A stretch of 64,000 nt of DNA from Desulfobulbus propionicus (GCA_002747135.1 PDTE01000020.1:1-64000), one strand, 5' to 3'. Shown: positions 48,593 to 56,977, counted from the stretch's first letter. Translations and numbers: made by a program. Notes: generated by a model not told the origin, from the letters alone.

Positions 48593-49516
48593 TTATTTGG
48601 TATCCTGTACACACGTCACAGGAGAAGTTACATACGACGCACTATATTTTTTCGACCAGCATCGGCAGCACCTTTCAGCTTTAGCCACATCTTCAAAAAT
48701 AGCAAAAACTGTTGGCCCGGACCCTGACATCATTGCTGCCAATGCCCCCTGTTCAAGACATTCCTGTTTCACCTGGTCAATCTCTGGATACATACTGGCA
48801 GTCACTTTTTCCAGATCATTTTTGATATGGATCCGTAAGGATGAAAGCCCTTTTATGCTGTCAGGCCAGGCAAAGCGGCGCAACTGATCACAATAATTTT
48901 TCAGGCTACCCTCTTCTTTCTTTTCTGTCAATGAAAAAGTGTCATACACCCGCTTTGTTGACACGTGAAAGCCGGGATTGATGATCACATACAACCAGGC
49001 TTCAATTACTGGGACCGGCTCAAGCAGCTCCCCAATGCCTGTTGCCCGGCATGCAGGTGCACTGAGCACAAAAAAGGGCACGTCTGCTCCAATTTTCAAG
49101 CCAAATTGCATCAGTTCCGAGACTGAAAAAGGTTCGTTAAACAAATAATTTAGGCCTTTCAAGGCTGTTGCGGCATCGCTGCTGCCACCTCCCAACCCTG
49201 CACCAACCGGAATAATTTTATGAAGGGAGATGTCTATTCCTGACAGGCTCCCTGCTCTTTGCTGTCTCGTTACTTCTTCGAAAAACAGTTCCGCCGCCTG
49301 ATAGACCAGGTTAGAGGCATTTTCTGGCAAATCACTATCCGGGCAGCGCAGTGATATCCCCCCTCCCGTTTTCTTTTTTATTTTTATTCGGTCATACAGG
49401 GTAATCTTTTGCATCAACGAATCAATTGTATGATACCCGTCAGCTCTTCGACCAGTAACCTCCAGATAGAGATTTATTTTAGCAGGGGCTTTAAGCTCTA
49501 TTTCAGCAGTCTTCAT
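48593..49516 (-). CDS. ispE: 4-diphosphocytidyl-2-C-methyl-D-erythritol kinase
   Basis: A 307-residue GHMP kinase of the non-mevalonate isoprenoid pathway. APAKINLYLEVTGRRADGYHTIDSLMQKI is the family start, the ATP loop is PVGAGLGGGSSDAATAL, and the C-terminal MSGSGPTVFAIF motif is present. First gene of the long minus-strand block; its upstream space is filled with nested repeats. Confidence 0.96.
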   Translation of the reverse strand: MKTAEIELKAPAKINLYLEVTGRRADGYHTIDSLMQKITLYDRIKIKKKTGGGISLRCPDSDLPENASNLVYQAAELFFEEVTRQQRAGSLSGIDISLHKIIPVGAGLGGGSSDAATALKGLNYLFNEPFSVSELMQFGLKIGADVPFFVLSAPACRATGIGELLEPVPVIEAWLYVIINPGFHVSTKRVYDTFSLTEKKEEGSLKNYCDQLRRFAWPDSIKGLSSLRIHIKNDLEKVTASMYPEIDQVKQECLEQGALAAMMSGSGPTVFAIFEDVAKAERCCRCWSKKYSASYVTSPVTCVQDTK

Positions 49517-49559
49517 TCTGCATGTGTCCCTTGTTTATTATGCATGAAAGAACTGTTCA

Positions 49560-49912
49560 CGTCCAGCCACGGGATTTGTGCCGGGGTGTTATTCTCTGGT
49601 GTCATGTCAACGATGAAATGTCAGGATATTGCACCGGATTTTTCTTGTTCTTGATCTTATGCAGCCTTGTCCTGCGTTGCATAGTAGTGCTGTATGACAC
49701 AGGGCACGTCTGCATAAGGGCAGAAAAAGACAGGCAGGATGCGACAGGGCAGCGTTGACAGGACACTGGTTCTGACGTGTAACTGGTCACGGGTGCAACA
49801 GCATTGGGCAGGCACTCTTCCCCGCAGGCAAGCAAGCGAAGTGAGACGTTCGTGTGCAAGAGTATGCGGGAAAGAGTGCTTGTGCAAGGATAAAGTATCC
49901 GTGATCAATTAC
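49560..49912. repeat. 185-type IS66-end element split by a GTGTCCTGTC-type element
   Basis: The worn left end (near 49560) runs GCCACGGGATTTGTGCCGGG then TGTTATTCTCTG, is interrupted at 49599-49766, and resumes TTCTGACGTGTAACTGGTC to GTGATCAATTAC at 49912. In uninterrupted copies TTATTCTCTG is joined directly to TTTCTGACG. Confidence 0.75.
49599..49766. mobile_element. GTGTCCTGTC-type miniature element, 168 bp
   Basis: Ends GTGTCATGTCAACG and CGTTGACAGGACAC. Interior includes GGATTTTTCTTG and CTTATGCAGCCTTGTCCTGC. Inverted relative to the copy at 56787-56957. It is inserted in a 185-type repeat. No open frame inside; no transposase for it in the window. Confidence 0.7.
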
Positions 49913-50063
49913 CTGCTCACAGGCATGTAACCTCTTGACTTCACTCGCCTTGCACCTGCAGCTACTTTCAGGCTGCCCGGATTCGGCAGGCCGACTGCCA
50001 GCTATAGCCTTTCTATGCGGCTGATCGCAGTCACCCGAAGAGGGGTGAGATGGGAGCAGTTAC
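49908..50063. repeat. 158-type IS66-end repeat joined to the preceding element
   Basis: ATTACCTGCTCACAGGCATG to GGGAGCAGTTAC. It shares its first bases with the end of the 185-type copy. Its final GTTAC contains the stop codon of the DUF1844 gene (50060-50062). Confidence 0.7.
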
Positions 50064-50380
50064 GCATGAGAAAGAGTAACGAACTTCATCTTCAATTCAT
50101 AATTGATCCTGGTAAGTAATTCCATCTCGTCCGGTTCAAGATTGTTCTTCGTTTTCTCCGCAAGCATTGAAAGCGTGTCTATTGTATGCTTTGCCAATGC
50201 TGCGTCAACAAGTTTTTCTCCTGTCTCAGGATGAGGCAGTTCACCCATATGAAACAGGGCTGAGGTGTTTAACGATAAAATGAATGAGGAAAAGCTTACC
50301 TGTGGCATCACGCATCTTCCAGTGAAGTCCCTCACCATCCCCTCCGGACATTCATTGCATTGAGCTGAATTCTCTGTCAT
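50060..50380 (-). CDS. DUF1844 family protein
   Basis: About 106 residues. The core PQVSFSSFILSLNTSALFHMGELPHPETGEKLVDAALAKHTIDTLSMLAEKTKNNLEPDEMELLTRINYELKMKFV matches the DUF1844 pattern, a small helical protein of unknown function common in Desulfobacterota and Acidobacteriota. An N-terminal Cys group (QCNECPEGMVRDFTGRCV) could bind a metal. I start at ATG 50380; the frame extends to a repeat-borne ATG at 50416 (MPCKQLQ). The stop codon is supplied by the adjoining repeat. Confidence 0.82.
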   Translation of the reverse strand: MTENSAQCNECPEGMVRDFTGRCVMPQVSFSSFILSLNTSALFHMGELPHPETGEKLVDAALAKHTIDTLSMLAEKTKNNLEPDEMELLTRINYELKMKFVTLSHA

Positions 50381-50397
50381 CGTATCAACCTTTTTTT

Positions 50398-50560
50398 GTA
50401 ACTGCTTGCAGGGCATCTACCACCCTGGTTTCACGTGCTTTACGCCTGTAACTGCGCTTTCAGTCCGCATAGACTTGAGCGAGTGCCATTGGCTGCTATA
50501 ATCCCTCCATGCGGCCAATGGCGGTGCCCCCCACTTGACTGGACAACCTGAAGAGTGCGA
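50398..50560. repeat. Diverged 158-type IS66-end repeat
   Basis: GTAACTGCTTGCAGGGCATC, arm CACCCTGGTTTCACGTGC, internal GTAAC at about 50446, core stem CCATTGGCTGC / GCGGCCAATGG. The right end is worn and no GTTAC remains. The left side is preceded by CTTTTTTT as at 41280. Confidence 0.65.
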
Positions 50561-50598
50561 TACGCTCCAAGTACTGAAATAAAAAAATGGAATAAGCA

Positions 50599-50720
50599 TC
50601 AGGCAGCCTCGACGAACGGGCAAGATACATCAAAGTAAACCTCATCCAGGGTTTTGTCGTCAAGAGAAGAATGAACTCTGACCAGATTTATAAGGGTGCA
50701 TCCATTGTATTGGAAATCTG
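50599..50720 (-). pseudogene. IS3-family transposase, C-terminal remnant
   Basis: Reads INLVRVHSSLDDKTLDEVYF ending in a stop at 50599-50601. This is the end of IS3 OrfB proteins (pattern N.RPHSSLGYKTPDEVYF). Only about 40 codons remain. Confidence 0.6.
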
Positions 50721-50768
50721 TCAGGACAAGACTTGACACTTTCCGTTTAATTGTTCATATTTTGCAAC

Positions 50769-50953
50769 GTAACTGATCACGGGTACCTCATCTTTGTACG
50801 ATCACTCTTTCCCGCATACTCTTGTACACGAACGTCTCACTTCGCTTGCTTACCTGCGGGGAAGAGTGCCTGCCCAATTCTGTTGCATCCATGACCAGTT
50901 ATACGTCAGAACCAGAGAATAACACTTAAGGTACAAACCCCGTGAGTGGCTAC
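50769..50953. mobile_element. 185-bp IS66-end element, complete copy
   Basis: GTAACTGATCACGGGTACCT to CCCGTGAGTGGCTAC, exactly 185 bp. Internal stem CACTCTTTCCCGCA / TGCGGGGAAGAGTG. A complete 158-bp copy begins 5 bases later. Confidence 0.8.
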
Positions 50954-50957
50954 CGTT

Positions 50958-51115
50958 GTAACAGCTCTCAGATCACCCGTCTTCGGGCGGTCACGCTTGA
51001 CCGCATAGAGAGACTATAGCTGCCAATCGTGCTTGCCCGAATCCGGGCAAGCTGAAAGCAGTTACAAACGTAAAGCAAGTAAAATAAAGAGGGTACATGC
51101 CCTGTGAGTAGTTAC
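50958..51115. mobile_element. IS66-end MITE, complete 158-bp copy
   Basis: GTAACAGCTCTCAGATCACC to GTGAGTAGTTAC. Core and arm are in reverse order to 14849. It lies directly upstream of the PHP-like gene. No 8-bp duplication could be recognised on its own, perhaps because of the neighbouring 185-bp element. Confidence 0.8.
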
Positions 51116-51155
51116 GAGACAGTTACGTTTTACATTTTAACCAGGCACGCCATAT

Positions 51156-51947
51156 ATGATCATAGCTGATGCGCATGTGCATATCCACGACCACTTTTCG
51201 CTCAGCGGTCTCTTTCTCATCTCCCTGCAAAATTTTCGGCGGCACCTCCCGGCACAACAGGCAGCTGCAAGCTCTTTTTTTCTTTTACTTACAGAATCCG
51301 CCGGAATGAACCGTTTTGTCGAGCTGCGGGATAGTCGGCGGCAATATTCTGATTTTATTGTCCAGAAGACAGGAGAAAAAAGCACCCTTCGCGTTGAAAC
51401 CCTTGGTGGACAATCGCTTTTTGTGGTTGCTGGCAGACAAATTGTCACAAAAGAAAAATTAGAGGTGCTCGCGCTTGGATACGGAGAAGAATATCCTGAC
51501 GGGAAACCGCTGGAAGTGACAGTCAAAGAGCTGGAAGCTTCAGATTGCCTCCGGGTTTTACCGTGGGGAGCCGGCAAATGGCTGGGAAATCGTGGCAGAA
51601 TAATTGATGCGCTGATCAAGGATTGGCCTGACGAAAACCTGTATCTTGGAGACAACAGCAACCGGCCTTCTTTCTGGCCGTTACCGCCGATATTCCAGAA
51701 GGCCAGGAAAAAACGCATATGCAACCTTCCTGGCAGTGATCCCCTGCCCTTTCCCGAGCAGGAAAAAAAGGCCGGAAGTTTTGGGTTCAAACTACCAGGA
51801 ACCATCGACAACAGGCTCCCTTTTGCATCGCTCAAGCAATCACTCACCAAAGCTCCTGAAACAATAGTACCGTTTGGCCTGCCAGAAACCTGTACAACCT
51901 TTATCAAGCATCAAGTCGCCATGCAACTGGTGAAAAGACGACGCTAA
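51156..51947 (+). CDS. PHP-like putative metal-dependent hydrolase
   Basis: A 263-residue protein that I do not recognise as a named family. The N-terminus IIADAHVHIHDHFS has the His-x-His pattern at strand 1 seen in PHP and amidohydrolase enzymes, and Asp or His ligands could lie in the later segments VLPWGAGKWLGNRGR and LYLGDNSNRPSFW. It heads a plus-strand operon: the GT4 gene starts 21 bases downstream, then asnB and the GlpD-like gene. A role in a glycan pathway is inferred from context only. No good ribosome site before ATG 51156. A minus-strand frame of 256 residues across the same DNA is a shadow. Confidence 0.6.
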   Translation: MIIADAHVHIHDHFSLSGLFLISLQNFRRHLPAQQAAASSFFLLLTESAGMNRFVELRDSRRQYSDFIVQKTGEKSTLRVETLGGQSLFVVAGRQIVTKEKLEVLALGYGEEYPDGKPLEVTVKELEASDCLRVLPWGAGKWLGNRGRIIDALIKDWPDENLYLGDNSNRPSFWPLPPIFQKARKKRICNLPGSDPLPFPEQEKKAGSFGFKLPGTIDNRLPFASLKQSLTKAPETIVPFGLPETCTTFIKHQVAMQLVKRRR

Positions 51948-51968
51948 AATCCCCCCCCGGATCATCAC

Positions 51969-53147
51969 ATGAAACTGCTCGTTGTAGCTCCACAGCCTTT
52001 TTTCTCCCCCAGGGGAACACCGTTTAGCGTATATTACCGCACCCTTGTCAGCTCTGAACTGGGCTGCGACATTGATTTCCTCACTTACGGTCAGGGAGAG
52101 GATGTGGAAATTCCCAATGTCACCTTTTTCAGGACACCGCCATTTCATTTTCTTGGCGCAATTAAGCTTGGGCCATCTCTGCTCAAACTCTTTCATGATA
52201 TTTTCATTTTTTTCCGAATGCTCTGGCTGCTCATCCGGAACAAGTACGATGTGGTGCATGTGCATGAGGAAGCCGTTTTTTTTACGAGCTTTTTAAAGCC
52301 ACTCTTTGGTTTTAAGATGCTCTATGACATGCACTCCAGCCTGCCGCAGCAACTGACTAATTTCAGTTACACCAGAAACAAGCTCATCATACATACCTTC
52401 CGCTGGCTGGAAGACCACAGCCTGGCTAAAAGTGACGCCATCATCACTATCTGCCCGGATCTTTTTGATTATGTCAATGCAGTGCTTCCCGGTAATGACC
52501 GAAATTTTCTCATTGAAAATTCCATCCTGGAGCCTGTCCGCCTGAAAGGCTGTATAGAAGCAAAAAACGAGGCCGCAGACTTACCTGTACCCATACCAGA
52601 GACATTCAAACAGGTGGCAGTATATGCAGGAACGCTGGAATCCTACCAGGGCATTGATCTGCTCATAGACGCAGCCCGGCTGGTACTGAAAGAAAATCCT
52701 GAACTGGGCTTCATCATTGTCGGTGGAACGTCTGCACAGGTAGCGCTCTACAAGGAGCAGGCCTTAAGACATGGCATTGAACAAAACATCATCTTTACCG
52801 GACGTGTACCACAAAATATCGCCAGGGAATACAGTGCCAGGGCCACGATCCTGCTTTCTCCCAGAAGCAGTGGCACCAACACCCCGTTGAAGATCTACGA
52901 ACAGCTGGCCTCATCAATCCCCCTGGTTGCAACCGCCATCTACTCCCACACCCAGGTACTCACCGATCAGGTCGCCTTCCTGGTGGAGCCGACACCTCAA
53001 GATATTGCCCGTGGCATTCTGGAAGCGGCAGACCCCCGGGGAACCGGCAGGCAAAAAGCAGCACAAGCCCTTGACCTGTACAACAAAGAATATGCCCGGC
53101 CGGTCTATGTGCAAAAAATGAAAAACGTACTGGAGTACCTGTCGTAA
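51969..53147 (+). CDS. Glycosyltransferase, GT4 family
   Basis: A 392-residue GT-B fold enzyme. N-terminal acceptor domain (LLVVAPQPFFSPRGTPFSVYYR; DVVHVHEEAVFF) and C-terminal nucleotide-sugar domain (AVYAGTLESYQGIDLLIDAARLV, FTGRVPQNIAREYSARATILLSPRSSGTNTPLKIYEQLASS with the family's Glu). It would transfer a sugar at the cytoplasmic face for a polysaccharide or glycolipid. The stop codon overlaps the asnB start by 1 base (TAATG). A run of nine C precedes it (51951-51959). Confidence 0.87.
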   Translation: MKLLVVAPQPFFSPRGTPFSVYYRTLVSSELGCDIDFLTYGQGEDVEIPNVTFFRTPPFHFLGAIKLGPSLLKLFHDIFIFFRMLWLLIRNKYDVVHVHEEAVFFTSFLKPLFGFKMLYDMHSSLPQQLTNFSYTRNKLIIHTFRWLEDHSLAKSDAIITICPDLFDYVNAVLPGNDRNFLIENSILEPVRLKGCIEAKNEAADLPVPIPETFKQVAVYAGTLESYQGIDLLIDAARLVLKENPELGFIIVGGTSAQVALYKEQALRHGIEQNIIFTGRVPQNIAREYSARATILLSPRSSGTNTPLKIYEQLASSIPLVATAIYSHTQVLTDQVAFLVEPTPQDIARGILEAADPRGTGRQKAAQALDLYNKEYARPVYVQKMKNVLEYLS

Positions 53148-55036
53148 TGTGTGGCATAGCGGGCTTTATTCGCTTCAGCGGCGAGAATGAACCTTCGGAC
53201 AAAACGACTCTGGATGCGATGGTCCAGACCCTGTATCACCGGGGGCCGGATGAAGAGGGTTCTGCCATCCATAACGGTGTTGCCATGGGTATGCGCAGGC
53301 TTTCCATCATTGATTTGCACGGTGGCAGCCAGCCTATATATAATGAAGACAAAACTGTCTGGACAGTGTTTAACGGGGAGATATACAATTTCAAGGAAGT
53401 AAAGGCCGAGCTGCTGCAATCCGGCCATATCTTCCGGACTCATTCTGACACTGAAGTTATTATCCACGGATACGAAGAATGGGGAAGTGATGTCGTCAAA
53501 CGGCTCAATGGTATGTTTGCCATTGCCCTGCACGATATACGCGGGCAGAAGGTTTTTCTCGCCAGAGATCACCTGGGCATCAAACCGCTCTATTATACAG
53601 TAACAAAAGACCGGCTGATCTTTGGCTCCGAGATAAAAGCCCTGCTGGCAAGTTCCTGGATAGACCGTTCCCTGAACATACAGGCCCTGGCAGATTTTCT
53701 TGCCTGGGAATACGTACCCGGAAGTGCCACCTTGTTTCCGCACGTCAACAAACTGCTGCCAGGCGAACTTATATGCATTAACCTGAAAAAGCCGCAATGC
53801 AAACCGCTCACGTACTGGGATATTCCAGATCCAGCCCCCCCCGCCGCTTCTTCACGGACAGAAAAAGAGTGGGAAGAGCTGATAATTGCCCAGGTGCAGG
53901 CTTCAACCACAATGCAGATGATCAGCGATGTGCCTCTGGGTGCCTTTTTATCCGGTGGGGTGGATTCCTCGTTGATAGCGGCGTGCATGGGCAGGGTTCA
54001 AACCTTCAGTATTGGTTTTGATGACCCTACCTATAACGAGCTGGAATGGGCCAGAAAGGTAGCTTCTCATATCGGGGTTGAACATCGTGATGAAATAATC
54101 CGGCCTGATGTTGTCAGCCTTTTTGATCAGCTCATGCACTTCATGGATGACCCCATCGGTGATTTCTCTATTTTCCCCACCTTTCTTGTCTCCCGGCTGG
54201 CACGCAGGCATGTGACCGTTGCCCTGAGCGGCGATGGAGGGGATGAACTTTTTGCTGGGTATGAGACCTATCTTGCCCAGCAGAAAGCCGCCCTTTATCA
54301 GCGTATACCTTTATGGCTGCGAAAAACTGTCATGGAGCCCGGTTTCAGTTTTTTGAAACCAGGTCCAAAGAAAAAAGGCCTTGTCAACAAGGCCAAGCGC
54401 TTTGTCGAAGGGGCGGGATACCCTGAAGCACTCGCCCATGCCAGGTGGCGGCTTTTTGTCAGTGATCAACTCCGGCAAAGCCTTTTTTCCAGGGAAGCCG
54501 CAGCACTCGTCAGAAACTCTCCCGGGCTCCATATTGAAGAGCTCTTTGCCAGGTCAGCAGCACGAGGCTCGCTTGATCAGGGACTGTATGTGGATGTAAA
54601 GAGTTATCTCTGTGACAACATTCTCACCAAAGTGGACCGTATGTCCATGGCGGTGAGCCTGGAAACCCGCGTCCCATATCTGGACAAAGATCTGGTGGAG
54701 CTTGCTTTTCAGGTTCCTGAACACTATAAACTCGCAGGGAACGAAACCAAGTCAATCCTTAAAAAAATTGCCAGCCGCATGGTTCCCCGCGACTGCATCT
54801 ATCGGCCAAAGGAAGGCTTCTCCATCCCGATCAAGCATTGGTTGAACAACGAATTTCAACCACTCATGAAGACACATCTCAACCAGAAAAACATAGACCA
54901 GGACGGCATCTTTCACTGGCCAACCATTGACCGGCTTATAAGAGAACATCAGGCAAACAGGGCCAATCACAGTCACCTCCTCTGGGGGCTGATTGTCTTT
55001 CATGACTGGAAAAAGCGCTGGTCGGTTTCCGTATAA
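53147..55036 (+). CDS. asnB: Glutamine-hydrolysing asparagine synthase-type amidotransferase
   Basis: A 629-residue protein. The N-terminal class II glutaminase starts with nucleophile Cys2 in MCGIAGF, with YHRGPDEEG and FNGEIYNF. The synthetase domain has the pyrophosphate loop LSGGVDSSLIAACMG and GDGGDELFAGY. AsnB paralogues in glycan clusters amidate sugar carboxylates or are of unknown use, while true AsnB makes asparagine. The tight coupling to a glycosyltransferase gene favours a cell-surface role here (inference). Confidence 0.88.
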   Translation: MCGIAGFIRFSGENEPSDKTTLDAMVQTLYHRGPDEEGSAIHNGVAMGMRRLSIIDLHGGSQPIYNEDKTVWTVFNGEIYNFKEVKAELLQSGHIFRTHSDTEVIIHGYEEWGSDVVKRLNGMFAIALHDIRGQKVFLARDHLGIKPLYYTVTKDRLIFGSEIKALLASSWIDRSLNIQALADFLAWEYVPGSATLFPHVNKLLPGELICINLKKPQCKPLTYWDIPDPAPPAASSRTEKEWEELIIAQVQASTTMQMISDVPLGAFLSGGVDSSLIAACMGRVQTFSIGFDDPTYNELEWARKVASHIGVEHRDEIIRPDVVSLFDQLMHFMDDPIGDFSIFPTFLVSRLARRHVTVALSGDGGDELFAGYETYLAQQKAALYQRIPLWLRKTVMEPGFSFLKPGPKKKGLVNKAKRFVEGAGYPEALAHARWRLFVSDQLRQSLFSREAAALVRNSPGLHIEELFARSAARGSLDQGLYVDVKSYLCDNILTKVDRMSMAVSLETRVPYLDKDLVELAFQVPEHYKLAGNETKSILKKIASRMVPRDCIYRPKEGFSIPIKHWLNNEFQPLMKTHLNQKNIDQDGIFHWPTIDRLIREHQANRANHSHLLWGLIVFHDWKKRWSVSV

Positions 55037-55057
55037 ATTTTCTACAGATACAGCAAA

Positions 55058-55159
55058 CTAACCAGCATGGCTGGACCAGGTATGTCAGCCACAACGAAAC
55101 ATGAAAGCTCTCACTTCGGCATCTGTCGCTTTCAAGCTGTCAGGAGACTTTCATATAAA
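55058..55159 (+). promoter_or_regulatory. Repeated structured leader upstream of the GlpD-like gene
   Basis: Second copy of the sequence at 23831-23956: CTAACCAGCATGGCTGG hairpin, CAGGTATGTCAGCCACAACG, TGAAAGCTCTCACTTCGGC, then GGAGACTTTCATATAAA. It lies between asnB and the next gene, inside an apparent operon, and ends 22 bases before the start codon. Copy 1 is about 20 bases longer in the middle. Confidence 0.4.
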
Positions 55160-55181
55160 CGCATTACAGCACGAGTATTTA

Positions 55182-56696
55182 ATGTACACCATAGAACGCA
55201 ACCTCGACAAGGCCGCCCTGAAACAATACGATTTGATCATCATTGGCGGCGGTATTTACGGCATCACCCTTGCCTATGTTGCTTCCCAGCTGGGCATGAA
55301 CAACCTGCTCATTGAAGGCAGAGATTTTGGCTGGTCAACGACGTATAATCACCTGCGCACCGTCCATGGCGGGCTTCGCTATCTGCAGTCCCTTGATCTG
55401 GTCCGCTTCAGGGAGTCGGTCTCGGAACGTCAATGGTTTTTGAAAAATTTTCCAGGCCTGGTCAAACCATTGCCCTGCCTGATGCCCTTATATAGAAACG
55501 GGCCCTACAGGCCGTCGGTTTTCAAGATAGCGCTGCTGCTCAATGATGTCTTGTCCCTCTCAAGAAACAAAGGCGTCATGCCGGAACAGGAACTGGAAAA
55601 CGGTTCTGTCCTCTCTGCTGACAACGTGGTCAGTTTGTTTCCCCTGGTCGATAAAAAAGGACTGAAAGGTGGAGCTGTCTGGTATGACGGCGGCATGCCT
55701 TCCTCCCAGTTACTTATTACCGGCATCCTTGAAGCTGCCTGCAGGATGAAAACGTCTGCTCTGAACTATGTCGAGGCAGAAAGCATTGTTATCGAAAACG
55801 GTCAGGCCAGTGGAGTAAGAGCCAAAGACCAGGAAAGCGGTAAACACTTTACCTTTCAGGGAGCACGAATAATCAACGCAACCGGGCCCAGAGTACGAGC
55901 CTTTGCCGCCGAATTTGATGACGATGATCCATCCCTTTTTCAATACTCCATTGCCTGGAATGTCCTGTTCAGGCGTCCGGCCCTCTCACCTTATTCCCTG
56001 GCAATAAAGCCTAAGCGACCTGGCAGCAGCATGTACTTTATCCATGGTTTTAATGGTCAAATCATGGGTGGAACCGTTCATTCACCGTGGGAAGGCCCCA
56101 CTGACAATCCACAGCCATCAGACCAGGAAATTGCCGCCTACATAGATGACCTCAATCTGACGGTGCCAGGATTGAGATTACGCAGACGTGAAGTACAGCA
56201 CATTTACTCAGGCCTGCTTCCAGCCCGTGAGCAGGGCACGGCAAAACTTGCCAACAGAGCTGTAATAAAGGATCATGGTGCTTGTGGAGGGCCCAAAGGT
56301 ATTTACAGCGTTTCTGGAGTAAAATTCACCACCGCACGACTGGTGGCAGAACAGACCTTGAAAAAAATCTTTCCCGATCTTGGCCTCAAACCGGCACTTG
56401 CTGCCCCGGCACACTCAAACGCCAGCAAAGCGCACCCGGGAATATTTGCGTATGACTGGCAGCCTGATGAGCAGGACGACAGCTGGAAGGAAAAACTACT
56501 CAAAATTATTACCAACCAGGCTGTTCTCCATCTGGACGACCTGATTATCCGCAGAACCACGCTTGGTGATAATCCTGACAGGGCCATGGCCATAGCCCCG
56601 CAAGTTGCGAAGCTGTTTTCCTGGGATCAGGAACAACAGGCCCGTGAAATCAAGCAACTGAGGCAATATTTTCAGAACCGTTGCGGAGTGAGCTGA
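55182..56696 (+). CDS. GlpD-like FAD-dependent oxidoreductase
   Basis: About 504 residues. FAD-binding YDLIIIGGGIYGITLAYVASQLG near residue 16, then DFGWSTTYNHLRTVHGGLRYLQ, the glycerol-3-phosphate dehydrogenase pattern (normally GTSSRSTKLVHGGLRYL; here STTYNHLRTVHGG), and the C-terminal GVKFTTAR. Probably oxidises a polyol phosphate or similar at the membrane. I start at ATG 55182; the open frame to 55101 lies within the repeated leader and is not credible. Last gene of the PHP-like, GT4, asnB group. Confidence 0.82.
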   Translation: MYTIERNLDKAALKQYDLIIIGGGIYGITLAYVASQLGMNNLLIEGRDFGWSTTYNHLRTVHGGLRYLQSLDLVRFRESVSERQWFLKNFPGLVKPLPCLMPLYRNGPYRPSVFKIALLLNDVLSLSRNKGVMPEQELENGSVLSADNVVSLFPLVDKKGLKGGAVWYDGGMPSSQLLITGILEAACRMKTSALNYVEAESIVIENGQASGVRAKDQESGKHFTFQGARIINATGPRVRAFAAEFDDDDPSLFQYSIAWNVLFRRPALSPYSLAIKPKRPGSSMYFIHGFNGQIMGGTVHSPWEGPTDNPQPSDQEIAAYIDDLNLTVPGLRLRRREVQHIYSGLLPAREQGTAKLANRAVIKDHGACGGPKGIYSVSGVKFTTARLVAEQTLKKIFPDLGLKPALAAPAHSNASKAHPGIFAYDWQPDEQDDSWKEKLLKIITNQAVLHLDDLIIRRTTLGDNPDRAMAIAPQVAKLFSWDQEQQAREIKQLRQYFQNRCGVS

Positions 56697-56786
56697 TTCA
56701 CGATAACGCAGAGTGCACCGGCGAGTGTAACGAGTCCGGTGAAACCACTTGTTAACTGATAAATTACTCTTGTTTTATTACGTTTA

Positions 56787-56957
56787 TGCTCGTGTCCTGT
56801 CAACGCTGCTCTGTTGTATCCTGCTTGTCTTTTTCAGCCCTTATGCAGTCTTGCCCTGGGTCACATAGCACTACTATGCAACGCAGGACGAGACTTCAAA
56901 GGACAAGAAAAATCAGGCGCAATATCCCGACATTTCAGCGTTGACAGGACACGAGCA
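56787..56957. mobile_element. GTGTCCTGTC-type miniature element with 22-bp perfect inverted ends
   Basis: The left end 56787-56808 (starting TGCTCGTGTCCTGTCAACG) is the exact reverse complement of the right end 56936-56957. The interior has CTTTTTCAGCCCTTATGCAG and GGTCACATAGCACTACTATG. It has no coding capacity. Two other copies are at 5200-5383 and 49599-49766. Confidence 0.75.
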
Positions 56958-56977
56958 AGATTGTTTAAAAAAATTTC

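Noticed and set aside
49739..49930. Frames inside the repeats with apparent protein text (for example VRRSCARVCGKECL).
   Set aside because: They arise from the palindromic repeat sequence and recur in all copies on both strands without ribosome sites.
14849..51115. Regularly spaced copies considered as a CRISPR array.
   Set aside because: Units are 158 or 185 bp, scattered over tens of kilobases between genes, in both orientations, with target duplications. No spacer array and no cas genes.
51137..51907. 256-residue open frame on the minus strand.
   Set aside because: It is the complement of the PHP-like gene, is Ser/Arg rich without domain motifs, and the plus-strand frame fits the operon spacing.
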